Program-made: the position numbers and the translations under genes
NCBI GenBank assembly: GCA_026936335.1
Contig: JAPMXV010000034.1
Span: 310,001-374,000, forward strand
DNA length: 64,000 nt
Direction of reading: 5' to 3'
Source: Mantamonas sphyraenae
Lineage: Eukaryota > CRuMs > Mantamonadidae
Shown: in pieces, positions 52,941 through 62,298 of the stretch
Numbering within the stretch: position 1 is the first letter of the stretch
Layout: the number at the start of each line of letters is the position of its first letter
The notes under the pieces: model-generated
Seen by the model: the letters and a program-made list of their open reading frames with translations, nothing else
What the model was told of the DNA's origin: nothing
Database searches by the model: none

Positions 52941-54499
52941 ATGGACATCGATGTGCCAGAGCTATCCACACGTGACATACGTACTATGCGACGGCTCCAG
53001 GTGCAGCATGAGGCAGCCGAGGCGGCTCAGGCCGCAGAGGAGCTACAGCGGCAGGAAGAGGTTGTGCAGCGCACACGTGAACTGCAGAAGGACCGTGCAA
53101 CTGCACGATCCAAGGGTCGCCGTGGACCGACATTGATCGAGCTGGAGCAAGTAAGCGTGATTGCAGACACGGCCGACCAGGCCAAGGGGCCTCGGGTGTC
53201 AGAACAGGACAAAAAGGCTCTGGAGAGGCAGCTCGCTAGCGAGGGAATCAGCCTGACCCGAGCCCAGAAGCGAGCCCTGTTTAACGAACAATCGTCTCAG
53301 GTGCACAAGGACTCGTTGATGTACTTTAACATCGAGGCGGAACAGCAGTGGCAGGTCCACAAGCACAAGCGCAGAAAGTACTCACGCGGTGCAGACGACG
53401 TACGCAGGACGTCCACCTCCTCCTCATCCTCGTCATCATCGTCGTCGACGACATCGTCTTCTTCGTCGTCCTCGTCGGGCTCGGCCTCTTCGTCGACGTC
53501 GTCGCCTCGCAAGGGCAGGCGACGCAATCGCGCTGTGTTGCAAGCGACGCCGACCGCCGTCCTGCTGCACATGCTGCCGGGCATGTGTCGACGAATTGTC
53601 CGTAGGATAGAAGAGCGCACGGGGCGCGTGCTGATGGACACGTGGCCCGTTCAGACCATGCTGATCGACTGTGCGTTGGACCTGAAGCGCTTTGACGGAC
53701 AAACTGTGGAAGGTAGGGTGCCCTGGGCGAGTGTGGGGTGCTGGGGTCACACAATGCGCGCTGACACACACACAACACATCCACGAAACACACACGCGGC
53801 ACAGAGAACGAAGCCAACATCGAAGAGTGGGTGATGAAGGAGATTTTGTCGTTGAGCGAAAAGGAGCTGAACAGGCTGGGCACCATCGACCGCAGCACGC
53901 GTGTAGACGACGTCGTACAGCGCTACGACACGCTGTTGGCCTCGAGCGAATGGTGTCGCAAACGTAGCTGGCGTGTGGATGGTGAATCTCGCTTCCGCTG
54001 GACCATGAAGCACGCGCTGCGCTTTGTTGAGGCGTTTGAGCGGTATGGCGACGGACCCACGTGCAACCGCAAGATTGCCGCCCATGTGGGCGACAATGCA
54101 CACCCCAACCATGTGGCCTACTTCAAGGAGAATTACAAGCGCCAACGGTACCGCAAGGGCGTGGCGGCGCAGGCCTTGGAGAAGCACCAGCTGCGCGTGT
54201 TGCAGGATGCCCTGATTGCTCAGGCACACAAGGTCTTTATGCAGGAGGATGAAACGTCGCAAGACAGCAGCGCAAGCTCCAGCAGCAGCCACAACGACAG
54301 CGAGGGGCTTCAGAACAACATTGGCAACGATGGCAGCGGTGGGCCGGCCAAACTCAGCGAGCCCCCGCTCGATGACGCGGATCTCGAGTATGTCATCCAG
54401 CGGACCAACAGCACAAAGCGCATCGACCGCAGCAAACCCTACACCATCCAGGTGGCCACTGGTACCACGCCTGCCACCACGAGCAACAGCGAAGAGTGA
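52941..54499 (+). CDS. Nuclear protein with a SANT/Myb-like segment, unknown family
   Basis: Two exons (52941-53712, 53805-54499) give 488 residues. The N-terminal helical region is charged (QAAEELQRQEEVVQRTRELQKDRA), then a poly-Ser stretch and basic PRKGRRRNR. The middle has ATPTAVLLHMLPGMCRRIVRRIEERTGR. A Myb/SANT-like unit follows near residues 340-385: FRWTMKHALRFVEAFERYGDGPTCNRKIAAHVG, with spaced aromatic residues. The C-terminus is Ser-rich and acidic. A chromatin or transcription role is inferred. An in-frame ATG at 52836 would add 35 residues but lies 18 bp from the upstream stop. The stop at 54499 is only 3 bp from the convergent NIPA stop. Confidence 0.7.
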
Positions 54500-54502
54500 A
54501 AA

Positions 54503-55885
54503 TCAAAGTTTCAATCCCGAAACTTGCTCATCCCAATCACGCTTTCCACCATCCTCCATCTCGTCGTCGTCGTCGTCGTCGCCCCCGTCGCGACTCTTGC
54601 GCTTGTGCACCCTGTGGTCACCCATGAGCTCGGCCTCCTCGTCGTCGTGCTCCAGGTTGTCCATCTTGACGTCGCCCGCCGCGTCGTCTCGATCGCGGTC
54701 GCCCGTGATCATGTACACTCCCAGGAAGGTGACGATGCAGCCTGCAATGAAGCCGACAATGCGGGAAAACTCGATGCCGGCAAACTCTTTGTAGAGGACG
54801 GCGGCGCCGACGATGCACATCAGGGTAAAGGTCACGTAGTACACAGGCACGACCTCGGTGGCTCCAAAGTTCTCCATGGCCTTGTTGAGGTAGCGGATCT
54901 GCAGGACGCCCGAGCAGGCGCCGACGATGATGAGGATCCAGGCCAGGGGCGAGTTGAAGTTGTTCTGGCCGGCAAACAAGAGGCGCAGAAAGTTGGACAC
55001 GGCCTTGACACACAGGACCGTGATGGCACCCAGCAATGAGCAAATCATGATGTACACCAGGACATACTGCTTGCCAAACTGCGGCGAGTAGTAGATAAGA
55101 ATGCCCACGGCAACGATGAGGAGGATCATAAAGACAATGAAGAGGGGCGAGCTCAGGTCGGCCACCAGCTGCTTGACAGACACTCCATCGGCATCCTGTG
55201 CAAAAAGTGTGCAGAGTCAGCAAACAAGAGTCAAGCGAGTGGTTAGAGCAGGGTACGGGTGGCGTAAAAGTGGCGGTGGGCCTGCCAAAACGCCCGGGCT
55301 GGAGAGAGGGTCGCGGCGGCAAGAGAGTGAACGTACGCTTGGCGCAAAGATGACCAGGACGACGCCGCCCACGGTGGTAAAGACGGCGCCGACCTTGTCA
55401 CGGCGTCGCATGGTTTCGCCCAGGAAGGACGAGGCCAGGATGGCGTTGAAGATGATGGTGACAGCGCCCATGGGACTGACAAGCGAGGCCGGAGCAAAGC
55501 CGTACGCGCTGAAGTTGCCCAGCTCGCCGAGTGCCATGGTGGCCATGCCCAGCCTAGCACGCAACCAGATGGTACAGAGGCCAAACGACAGGTGTGTCAG
55601 CGAGATACAAGCCCAATAGATGTGCAGGATGGTGGCAGATGGGCGTGCACGTGCGTGCCCAAGGCATGAGACGCGTGCAAAAAGGTGGGGAAAAGGGGAG
55701 GGGACGTACCACCAAACGGGCATCCGCGTGTAGTCGATGGACGGCATGGGCGAACTCTGGTTGATATTGTGCGCATGCTTGGTGATGGTGAGGGAGAGGC
55801 TGATGAGCGCGTTGCCCACCAGCGCCAGGATGATGCCTGTCGTGTTTGAGCCGGCATCGTGAGGCGGAGCTGCTGCGGCTGACAT
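54503..55885 (-). CDS. NIPA-family magnesium transporter
   Basis: Three exons (55885-55710, 55553-55337, 55195-54503) make 361 residues with nine or so membrane spans. The family pattern is clear: GIILALVGNALISLSLTITKHA at the start, LGELGNFSAYGFAPASLVSPMGAVTIIFNAILASSFLGE, GGVVLVIFAPS, VLVYIMICSLLGAITVLCVKA, ILIIVGACSGVLQIRYLNKAMENFGATEVVPVYYV and SRIVGFIAGCIVTFLGVYM. NIPA proteins move Mg2+ across plasma or endosomal membranes. The C-terminus is acidic with a poly-Asp run. Which NIPA subtype is not decidable here. Splice joins at TGGTG|GTACG..CTAG|GCTGGG restore the family reading VWWLGMATMALGE. Confidence 0.9.
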
Positions 55886-55959
55886 CGTCGTTGTGGATTT
55901 CGCTGCCTTGACCAGCGACCAACACACCGCGCACCCATTGTGTGTGTGTGGTTCATTCC

Positions 55960-57399
55960 TCACAGTAGCACGCACGCCCACCCGTCGTCCTGCTCCTGCT
56001 CTTGTTCCTGTGCCGCGTCGTCGACCGCCACCGCCACCGCCTGCGGTGTGGACGCGTGAGGCTCCTTCACAGGCTCAAAGAAGTAACCGGTGAGTTGGAG
56101 GAGATTGGTGCCGCCCTTGGGGTGTTCTGGAGACACGTAAACGGCTCGGCATGGCACATAGGCGAGTGCACTTGCCATTTCTCCTGCATACCGATGATCC
56201 TCGGGGGCCGTGTCGACCCAGTACGTGCTCAACACATCATAGTACGCCTCTCCGAACACGGTGCCCTTCATCGTGTCCTTTCCAGAGTACACGGTGCAGC
56301 ACGAACTCCACAGAAACACAGGCGCATCCCACGGCGCGTCTTCGTTGGGAAGGGGCAGCCCCAGAGTCGAAGCGATGTTGTTCACCAGACTCATGTGCCT
56401 GCTGGTAGCCCCACCAAAGTTGTCAGCATGATCGAAGCTCCCTTCAAGGAAGGTAAGTGAGTCCCACATGATCTCCGGTTCACCGTCCTCTCGCAGAAGA
56501 ACCATGGACTCTTGCGGCTCATCCATCTCGGTGCTTGTGGAAATGGATATCAGACGCTCGCTGGCAACGTCTGTGGCGACAGCGATGGTGTGAAGCTGCA
56601 CAGTGGCGCCAAAGGGAAGCTGGTCGACGAGAACGCCAGTGATCTGCCCCGCGACGGGCGAGACCTGCGTGTCCTGGCTCTGCCACAAGCTTAGGGCTTC
56701 TTGAAGGGTGGCGAAATGGCTCAAATCCTTGACGAGAACTGTGTACTTGACACAACGGCCAGGCGCGGAGCCGACAGCCGCGAGTCGTTCACGCAGCTGG
56801 TCAATGAGATCCGCACATGCGTCATCCAACTGCTTTCGGGTGCTGTGGAGCGCCTCCACAGTGACCACGTCACCCACACGAGCCGCTGCTGCGCTACTGC
56901 CGTTCTCTGTGCCGTTGGTGCACAGGTAGGCGTCGAGTTCCACTCGCGCGTTCTCCTCCACCGGTGCCACGACACACGCGGCCACGACCACCTGCTGGCC
57001 AAAATGGACGCGCACAGCCTCCATGGCCTCCAAAACGTCGCTTTCCACGCCCACGCGCACATTGACGCTCACCACATGGTCAGGCCACTGCACGGAACTG
57101 TCGAGCGACTCTGCTGCGGCGCGCACCAGTTCTGCCACGCGCTGCACCTGCTCCTTCACCCCCAGGTCCCGGATGGAGCTCGGATCCATGGATGCCCCTT
57201 CCACATATTCGTTTGCATTCTCTGCGTTGGCCAGCACGCCACCCACGTGGATGTGCGGCCCTGCTCGCGATGCACCCAACGGCGTATTCCACAGACACCA
57301 CTCGTCCTCCCCGTCCTCCTCAATGCGACTGTCCGTTTCAACCTCCACCTCCTTTGTTGTCTGCACGTCATCCAGATTTTCCGCATCGAGCGTGGACAT
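55960..57399 (-). CDS. Tandem Rid (YjgF)-fold protein with C-terminal CaaX box
   Basis: A single exon of 479 residues. Two Rid-like segments are seen. In the first, VVSVNVRVGVESDVLEAMEAVRVHFG leads to VEENARVELDAYL. In the second, CVKYTVLVKDLSHFATLQEALSLWQ leads to VDQLPFGATVQLHTIAVA. These match the RidA pattern (V..DM.DF..MN..Y..YF.. P.GA.VEIEAIA). A third domain (EMASALAYVPCRAVYVSPEHPKGG) is unassigned. Two Rid domains in a row occur in eukaryotic diphthine-ammonia ligase, but its ATP pyrophosphatase domain is absent here. The protein ends CVLL, a CaaX box whose final Leu suggests geranylgeranylation. The start at 57399 was preferred over 57474, which would abut the next gene. Confidence 0.6.
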   Translation of the reverse strand: MSTLDAENLDDVQTTKEVEVETDSRIEEDGEDEWCLWNTPLGASRAGPHIHVGGVLANAENANEYVEGASMDPSSIRDLGVKEQVQRVAELVRAAAESLDSSVQWPDHVVSVNVRVGVESDVLEAMEAVRVHFGQQVVVAACVVAPVEENARVELDAYLCTNGTENGSSAAAARVGDVVTVEALHSTRKQLDDACADLIDQLRERLAAVGSAPGRCVKYTVLVKDLSHFATLQEALSLWQSQDTQVSPVAGQITGVLVDQLPFGATVQLHTIAVATDVASERLISISTSTEMDEPQESMVLLREDGEPEIMWDSLTFLEGSFDHADNFGGATSRHMSLVNNIASTLGLPLPNEDAPWDAPVFLWSSCCTVYSGKDTMKGTVFGEAYYDVLSTYWVDTAPEDHRYAGEMASALAYVPCRAVYVSPEHPKGGTNLLQLTGYFFEPVKEPHASTPQAVAVAVDDAAQEQEQEQDDGWACVLL

Positions 57400-57470
57400 G
57401 GTGGAAGACACGAAGGAACGTTTGTTTGCTTTGCAACTCCCGTCGCAGCGCAGCCCAGGAGCTTCAATCG

Positions 57471-58322
57471 TCACCCACTCGCTTCCTGCTCCTTGACCAC
57501 TTCTGGGTCAACAAGCAGGTCCCACACGTACGGGTTTTCGTAGAGGTCGTAGGCTGCGTTCTCAAACATGGTGTCGTCCTTGATCTTGACGCCCGGCTCG
57601 TCGTGCACATGCCCAAACAGGTGCACCCGGGGCTTGACTCGCTTGAGGACATGCTCACGCAGGTACGGACAGCCCCAGTGACGGTAGCCCGGATGGACGC
57701 TGCCACAGACCTCGCACTCGTTTTTGTCGACGTTCTTGGAGTACGCCAGGTCCAGCATGTTGAAAGGAGGCATGTGTGTGATCAACACATCCGTGTCTTC
57801 CGGAATCTGCTTCCACTTGGCATTGATGTCTCCGTGGCTGGCCGAGAAGCCCATGTTCCGCGACGTCGTCCAGGGGCTGCCCCAAAACTTGACACCATAC
57901 AGCGTCACCCCCGAGTCCTGCAGGTACGTTGCGTTGCTCAGCGCCTCTTGGATCTCCTCTGCGTCGTGTCCGTTGAAGCCGATCTCGTGGTTGCCCGCCA
58001 CAAACAGCTTGTGCTTGTGTGGCAACGTGCCCAGCCACTCGTTGAATTCGGCCAACGAGTCGGCAAACTCGTTCTCCCGCATGCGCTTGCTGTAGTCGCC
58101 GCTATGGATCAGAATATCGCCTTCGGGCACCAGCATGAAGCCGTGCTTCATGTGCGTGTCCGAGATGTGCACCACACGCACCGCTTCCGCGTTTTCCCTG
58201 TCCGACGCAAACACAACCGACGGCGCGTACACCTTGGCAGACGCCTGCTCCTCGTTCTTCTTCAAGGGCGAAAGGTCAAACAGGTCCGTGTTGATGGATG
58301 AGTGTCCGCTGCTGCTGCTCAT
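57471..58322 (-). CDS. MPPED1/2-type metallophosphoesterase
   Basis: A single exon of 283 residues. All calcineurin-like motifs are present: HISDTHMKHG (DxH), LIHSGDYSKRM (GDx), FVAGNHEIGF (GNHE), LITHMPPFNML (H) and HLFGHVHDEPG (GHxH). The family-specific GVKFWGSPW and GCPYLREHVLKRVKPRVH blocks identify the MPPED/239AB group of class III cyclic-nucleotide and phosphodiester hydrolases. The extra NECEVCGSVHPGYRHWGCP segment has a Cys pair close to the active site. The start at 58322 adds a short Ser-rich leader. The substrate is uncertain; human MPPED2 has weak cAMP/cGMP activity. Confidence 0.92.
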   Translation of the reverse strand: MSSSSGHSSINTDLFDLSPLKKNEEQASAKVYAPSVVFASDRENAEAVRVVHISDTHMKHGFMLVPEGDILIHSGDYSKRMRENEFADSLAEFNEWLGTLPHKHKLFVAGNHEIGFNGHDAEEIQEALSNATYLQDSGVTLYGVKFWGSPWTTSRNMGFSASHGDINAKWKQIPEDTDVLITHMPPFNMLDLAYSKNVDKNECEVCGSVHPGYRHWGCPYLREHVLKRVKPRVHLFGHVHDEPGVKIKDDTMFENAAYDLYENPYVWDLLVDPEVVKEQEASG

Positions 58323-58540
58323 GGTTGAGGATGAGATTCTGTTGCAGCAACGGCCGCGTCACGCATCCACAGCCCCACACATGCCAACCATGGACAGAGG
58401 GACATCCCCCCGGTGTTTTGGGGGGTGGTACGTTGGACACCATGCACAGCGTCCCGTGCTGGTGGGTGGTTGTGTCCGAGCTTGATGGGAGCTGAGACGC
58501 CGCGCGCCGCGACACCCAGCACAACAAACCGCAAGCAAAC
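58323..58540. promoter_or_regulatory. 218-bp divergent promoter region of MPPED-like and eS17 genes
   Basis: This lies upstream of a highly expressed ribosomal protein gene. It contains G/C runs (CCCCCCGG...GGGGGG near 58410-58430) but no TATA-like element. Confidence 0.45.
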
Positions 58541-59545
58541 ATGGTGAGTGAATCACACTGCTCCCGAACACACGCCGAGACACGGGACAAGGACATTGCG
58601 CAGAGAGGAGGCACATGTGCGTGTGGTCTTGTGTGCAGCTGTGCCCAGGGATAGGGCGCGCTCGTTGCGTCGAGGCTGGGCCGCAATTTGCTTGGCCCAA
58701 TCCTTCATTCTTTGCCAGGCGCTGCTAGCCCGGCTACGCAGCCGCACACACCACTCGCGTCGGCACTTGCCGGTGGGGATGTATGGCTAGCCGTGTATAT
58801 GGGTGGTCATGCGTGAGCGTGCCATACAGACGTGTGTGCGAGGCCGTTTGTGCTCGCACATGCGGTTTGCATGAGCTCCGCTTGGTCCCCTTGAGTGTCT
58901 TCTGGGGCACCTGCTGCCAGCCACGACGAGTGCACTCCTCGATACGCATGCCCTTGTGCCGACCTAGGCTACCCTCTGTCTCCCTGTCTCGCTGCCTGCA
59001 CGCATGTGTGTCTGCCACGCCCCGTGCAGCGCGGCGGAGCAGAGGGGAAAAAATGCACTTTGCCGGGGGTCGCCCCGCAAATCCCGCCAGCACGCGTGCC
59101 TTTTTGCTCACACGACGATGCGCTCGTTGCCGCGACACACACCAACAGGGACGCGTTCGCACCAAGACTGTGAAGAAGGCCGCCAAGGTGATCATTGAGA
59201 AGTACTACCCTCGCCTGACGATGGACTTCCAGACCAACAAGAAGATCTGCGACGAGGTGGCTCAGATCCCCACCAAGCGTCTGCGCAACAAGATTGCCGG
59301 TTTCATCACGCATCTGATGTACCGTATCCAGAAGGGCCCCGTCCGCGGCATTTCCTTCAAGCTGCAGGAGGAGGAGCGCGAGCGCAAGGACAACTACGTC
59401 CCGGACGTCTCGGCCGTCAAGACCGACGTCATCGAGGTCGACCCGGAGACCAAGAACATGCTTGCCAGCCTCGGCATGGCCAAGCTGCCCGGCGTTGTTG
59501 TGCCCCAAGTACCACAACCGCCGCAACAACCGCCGCCGCGAATAA
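58541..59545 (+). CDS. RPS17: Ribosomal protein eS17 (small subunit), with unclear 3' end
   Basis: Exon 1 encodes only the ATG at 58541, followed at once by GTGAGT; exon 2 begins at 59149 with [20 protein letters not shown]. An intron right after the start codon is also found in human RPS17. Blocks [43 protein letters not shown] and [17 protein letters not shown] are family-perfect. After KLPGVVVP the frame has no stop and stays open into the next gene. One base fewer in the CCCC run near 59503 would give a short basic tail ([12 protein letters not shown]) and TAA at 59543-59545, the expected eS17 length. I annotate that end and treat the open frame as a sequence error or an unproven fusion. 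Confidence 0.88.
58544..59148 (+). other. 605-nt intron 1 of eS17 with strong hairpins
   Basis: This is the longest intron in the window. A 12-bp stem (58831-58842 with 58853-58864, two G-U pairs, 10-nt loop) and a GCTAGCC/GGCTAGC pairing (about 58726/58788) are visible. It could host a small RNA, as ribosomal protein introns often do, but no clear C/D or H/ACA boxes were found. Confidence 0.4.
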
Positions 59546-59712
59546 TTGTGGTGTTTGAATTCCAAATGCACCGTCAGAATCCCTGGGGCTTGTTTCAGTG
59601 TCCATCTGTGCGCTCTCCCCCTCTTGCCCATGGCCGTGTGTGTTGCCTCGTCCTGCTACGCGCGCTTCTGCAGCCAACACACACGGAGAATTCCCAGGCC
59701 ACCCACGCACCC

Positions 59713-60965
59713 ATGCCCACCACTGTCATTGTCGGAGGTGGTCAGGCTGGTCTGGCGGCTGCCTATCAGCTTCAACTGCAAGATCCAGAGCATGACTACG
59801 TGGTGTTGGAGGCCAACGACGCCATCGGCAGGCAGTGGGAGCAGAGGTGGGATTCGCTGAAGCTCTTTTCGCCTGCCAAGTTCAGCCTGCTCGCTGGCTC
59901 GGACGAAGTGCCCCTTGCAGATGGCGACCTGTCCACGTTTGCCACCAAGGATGAGGTGGCCGAGTACCTGCGCGCGTACGCCGACCACCACAAGCTCAAT
60001 GTGCGGCTGAACGCACGCGTCGACCGCATCGAACACAAGAGCGGCTCCAGCTGGCTGGTTCACCTCGAAGCAGCAGAGGGGGAGGACACAGAGACTTTGG
60101 AAGCCCAACATGTGGTCCTGGCCACGGGTGGGTTTCCCAAGGCGCGGCTGCCCCACTGGACGGACGAGCTGGACAAAGCTGGTGTGCCCTGGCTCCACAG
60201 TAGTCAGTACCACAACCCCAGCGACATCCCAACTGCTGGAAGTGTCGTTGTGGTTGGGGTGGGTGCCTCGGGTGTCCAGATTGCCAGCGATCTGCTCGAG
60301 GCAGCCAAGGACACACACGCGGAGGTGTCCCTGTATGTGGCCGGCCGTGACGTCGGATCCATGCCCAGATCCATCCTTGGCGTGGACATTTACTCCATTC
60401 TCAATTCCACAGGCATGCTAGCGATGAAGAAGGACTCGTGGATGGGGAAGAAGGTCATCGCCGACTCGTTTGACCTTGGGGACATCCTCGTTGGCACATC
60501 CCTCTCGGAGATTGTGCGCCAGGGAGCCACACACATCGACATGAGAGCCATTGGCTGTTTGGTTGAGGAGAATGACAAGGCCACCGTATGCTTCTCTGCA
60601 GACCGTGACGCCGAGAAACGCCTTGCCAGCTACGACAGCGTCGATGAACGTGCAGACACACTCGCTGCAGAGACGCAGAACCAGATCCAGGACGTGGCCT
60701 GTGTGTTGTGTTTGCCACAGGGTTCCAACCTGACTTTGGTTCCATCCTTGACGTCGACTCTTTGCAGCTGGACGACGAGGTGTTGTTGTTCGACGAGCAC
60801 GGCTACCCGAGGCAAACAGACGGCACCGTGGACGTGTCTGGAGCGGAGGGCCTTCACTTTCTGGGTCTGCGTTGGATGCGCACGGCAGCGTCCTCGCAAT
60901 TGTGTGGCTGTTCCGACGATGCGGCAGTGGTGGCCGCACGCATCGTCAGCCAAAGCAATTCGTGA
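59713..60965 (+). CDS. Flavin-dependent monooxygenase-like oxidoreductase
   Basis: About 417 residues from [21 protein letters not shown], where the GxGxxG FAD motif is complete. [23 protein letters not shown] follows, typical of CzcO/FMO-type enzymes. The second Rossmann motif is [17 protein letters not shown] for NADPH. The expected FATGFQPDF motif is present near 60705-60730, but in a different frame from the first 330 residues, implying a missing base around 60695. From there the good frame runs to TAG/TGA at 60965; the uninterrupted frame goes to 60978 with nonsense residues. It lies directly after eS17 and ends 20 bp before the next ATG. Substrate unknown. Confidence 0.8.
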
Positions 60966-60985
60966 GCAGAGCACCTGAGGAGAAA

Positions 60986-62275
60986 ATGTACAGTCTTGGC
61001 CATGGGTCCACGCGAAGGACAACCATTGCCACCACCTCCATGGTTGCCGTTGTTGTTGTCGTGCTTGCCTGCACGTTTGCGGTGTCGGCGGCACAGGAGG
61101 AGCGGACACCCGAACGGCTGCGGGCAGGCGAAAAGGTTCCCGCTGCCTTTCGTGGCAAAACCTACTACGGCATCCTGGGCATCCCTGCGGCGTTGGCTCG
61201 ACAGGCCACGCCCAAGCAGATCCGCACGGCGTACCTCAAGGCGGCACGCAAGTACCATCCGGACCGCAACAAGCGCGAGCTACGCGCAGCGGCCGAGGCC
61301 AAGTGGATGCTGGTGCGCACAGCCATGGGCGTGCTCACAGACAAGGAGAAACGTGAGGCATACGACGACCTGCTGCAGCATGGATGGGTGGACCACCTCA
61401 ACTTTGGCTACGACTGGGACAGCTTCTTCACCGACACCATGGACACCATCGAACGCAACATGGAACAGGGCCAGCCCCCAATGGGTGACGACACCTCCAT
61501 GCCCTTCAACCCATACGCCGACGAAGCACCCTGGCGCACCTCCCAGGGCATGGAGTGGCTCGAGGTTGCTGGTATGCTTGCCCTCGTCCTGCTCTTTGCC
61601 GTCCCGGCCGTCTACCTGTGCACCACAGACGCCAAGCCCAGCAAGAAGAAGCGCTCGCGCAGGCGCACAGCCGCCACAAACCTCCTCTCGGACACCGACG
61701 GCGACAGCGGCGTCGAATCCACTGCATCCACGCGCAAAAGCAACCGCCCACGTCAGCAGGCCACTCAGCCCAAGCCCAAGCCGGCTCGAAAGGCGGCCGA
61801 ACCTGCGCCCGCTCAGCAAGAGGAAGCGCAGGAAGCGACGCCACGGCCCTGGACTGAGGACGAGCTGAATAACCTTCGACTTGCCCTGGCCAAACATGCA
61901 GGGAACAAGCGGTGGAAGAAGATCGCCAAGGAGATTCCAGGTCGCAGCCGTCAAGAATGCACAGAAATGGGGCTTCAGCTGGAAGAAGGCACACCAGAGA
62001 GCAATCAGCCTACCACAAGTGCAAGTGCAAGTGAAGATAGGTTACCAACAACCGCAAACACACAGGAGGTCAGCGAGAACAGCAGCAGCAGCAACAGCAG
62101 CACCAGCAGCACCAGCACCAGCAGCAACTCACAGGCAGTGGTGGTGGATTTGGACGCTGAACGCAAGCAAGAGAAGGAAGAGAAGCTGCGAAAGCGCAAG
62201 AAATTGAAAGAAGAGATGGAGGCCAAGCGGAAGAAGGAGCTGGAGGAACAAAAGCTGGCCATGGAGGAGTGGTGA
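60986..62275 (+). CDS. ER J-domain protein with C-terminal SANT/Myb domain (DNAJC1-like)
   Basis: A single exon of 429 residues. A hydrophobic signal segment (IATTSMVAVVVVVLACTFAVSA) precedes a J domain, about residues 55-125: KTYYGILGIP.. AYLKAARKYHPDRNKRE, with the HPD triplet. The J domain faces the lumen and calls Hsp70/BiP. A membrane span (VAGMLALVLLFAVPAVYLC) follows, then a cytosolic basic and Ser-rich region with a SANT-like unit: PWTEDELNNLRLALAKHAGNKRWKKIAKEIPGRSRQEC. This order of J, TM and SANT is that of DNAJC1/ERdj1, which binds ribosomes. Human DNAJC1 has two SANT domains; only one is evident here. The C-terminus is a charged Lys/Glu helix. Confidence 0.87.
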   Translation: MYSLGHGSTRRTTIATTSMVAVVVVVLACTFAVSAAQEERTPERLRAGEKVPAAFRGKTYYGILGIPAALARQATPKQIRTAYLKAARKYHPDRNKRELRAAAEAKWMLVRTAMGVLTDKEKREAYDDLLQHGWVDHLNFGYDWDSFFTDTMDTIERNMEQGQPPMGDDTSMPFNPYADEAPWRTSQGMEWLEVAGMLALVLLFAVPAVYLCTTDAKPSKKKRSRRRTAATNLLSDTDGDSGVESTASTRKSNRPRQQATQPKPKPARKAAEPAPAQQEEAQEATPRPWTEDELNNLRLALAKHAGNKRWKKIAKEIPGRSRQECTEMGLQLEEGTPESNQPTTSASASEDRLPTTANTQEVSENSSSSNSSTSSTSTSSNSQAVVVDLDAERKQEKEEKLRKRKKLKEEMEAKRKKELEEQKLAMEEW

Positions 62276-62298
62276 GGTTTTGGCGAGTGACCACAGCT

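Noticed and set aside
58783-60978. A single 731-residue eS17-monooxygenase fusion
   Set aside because: The frame starts inside the eS17 intron, the bridge is unlike either family, and a one-base change restores a normal eS17 end. Reported as a question, not as a fusion.
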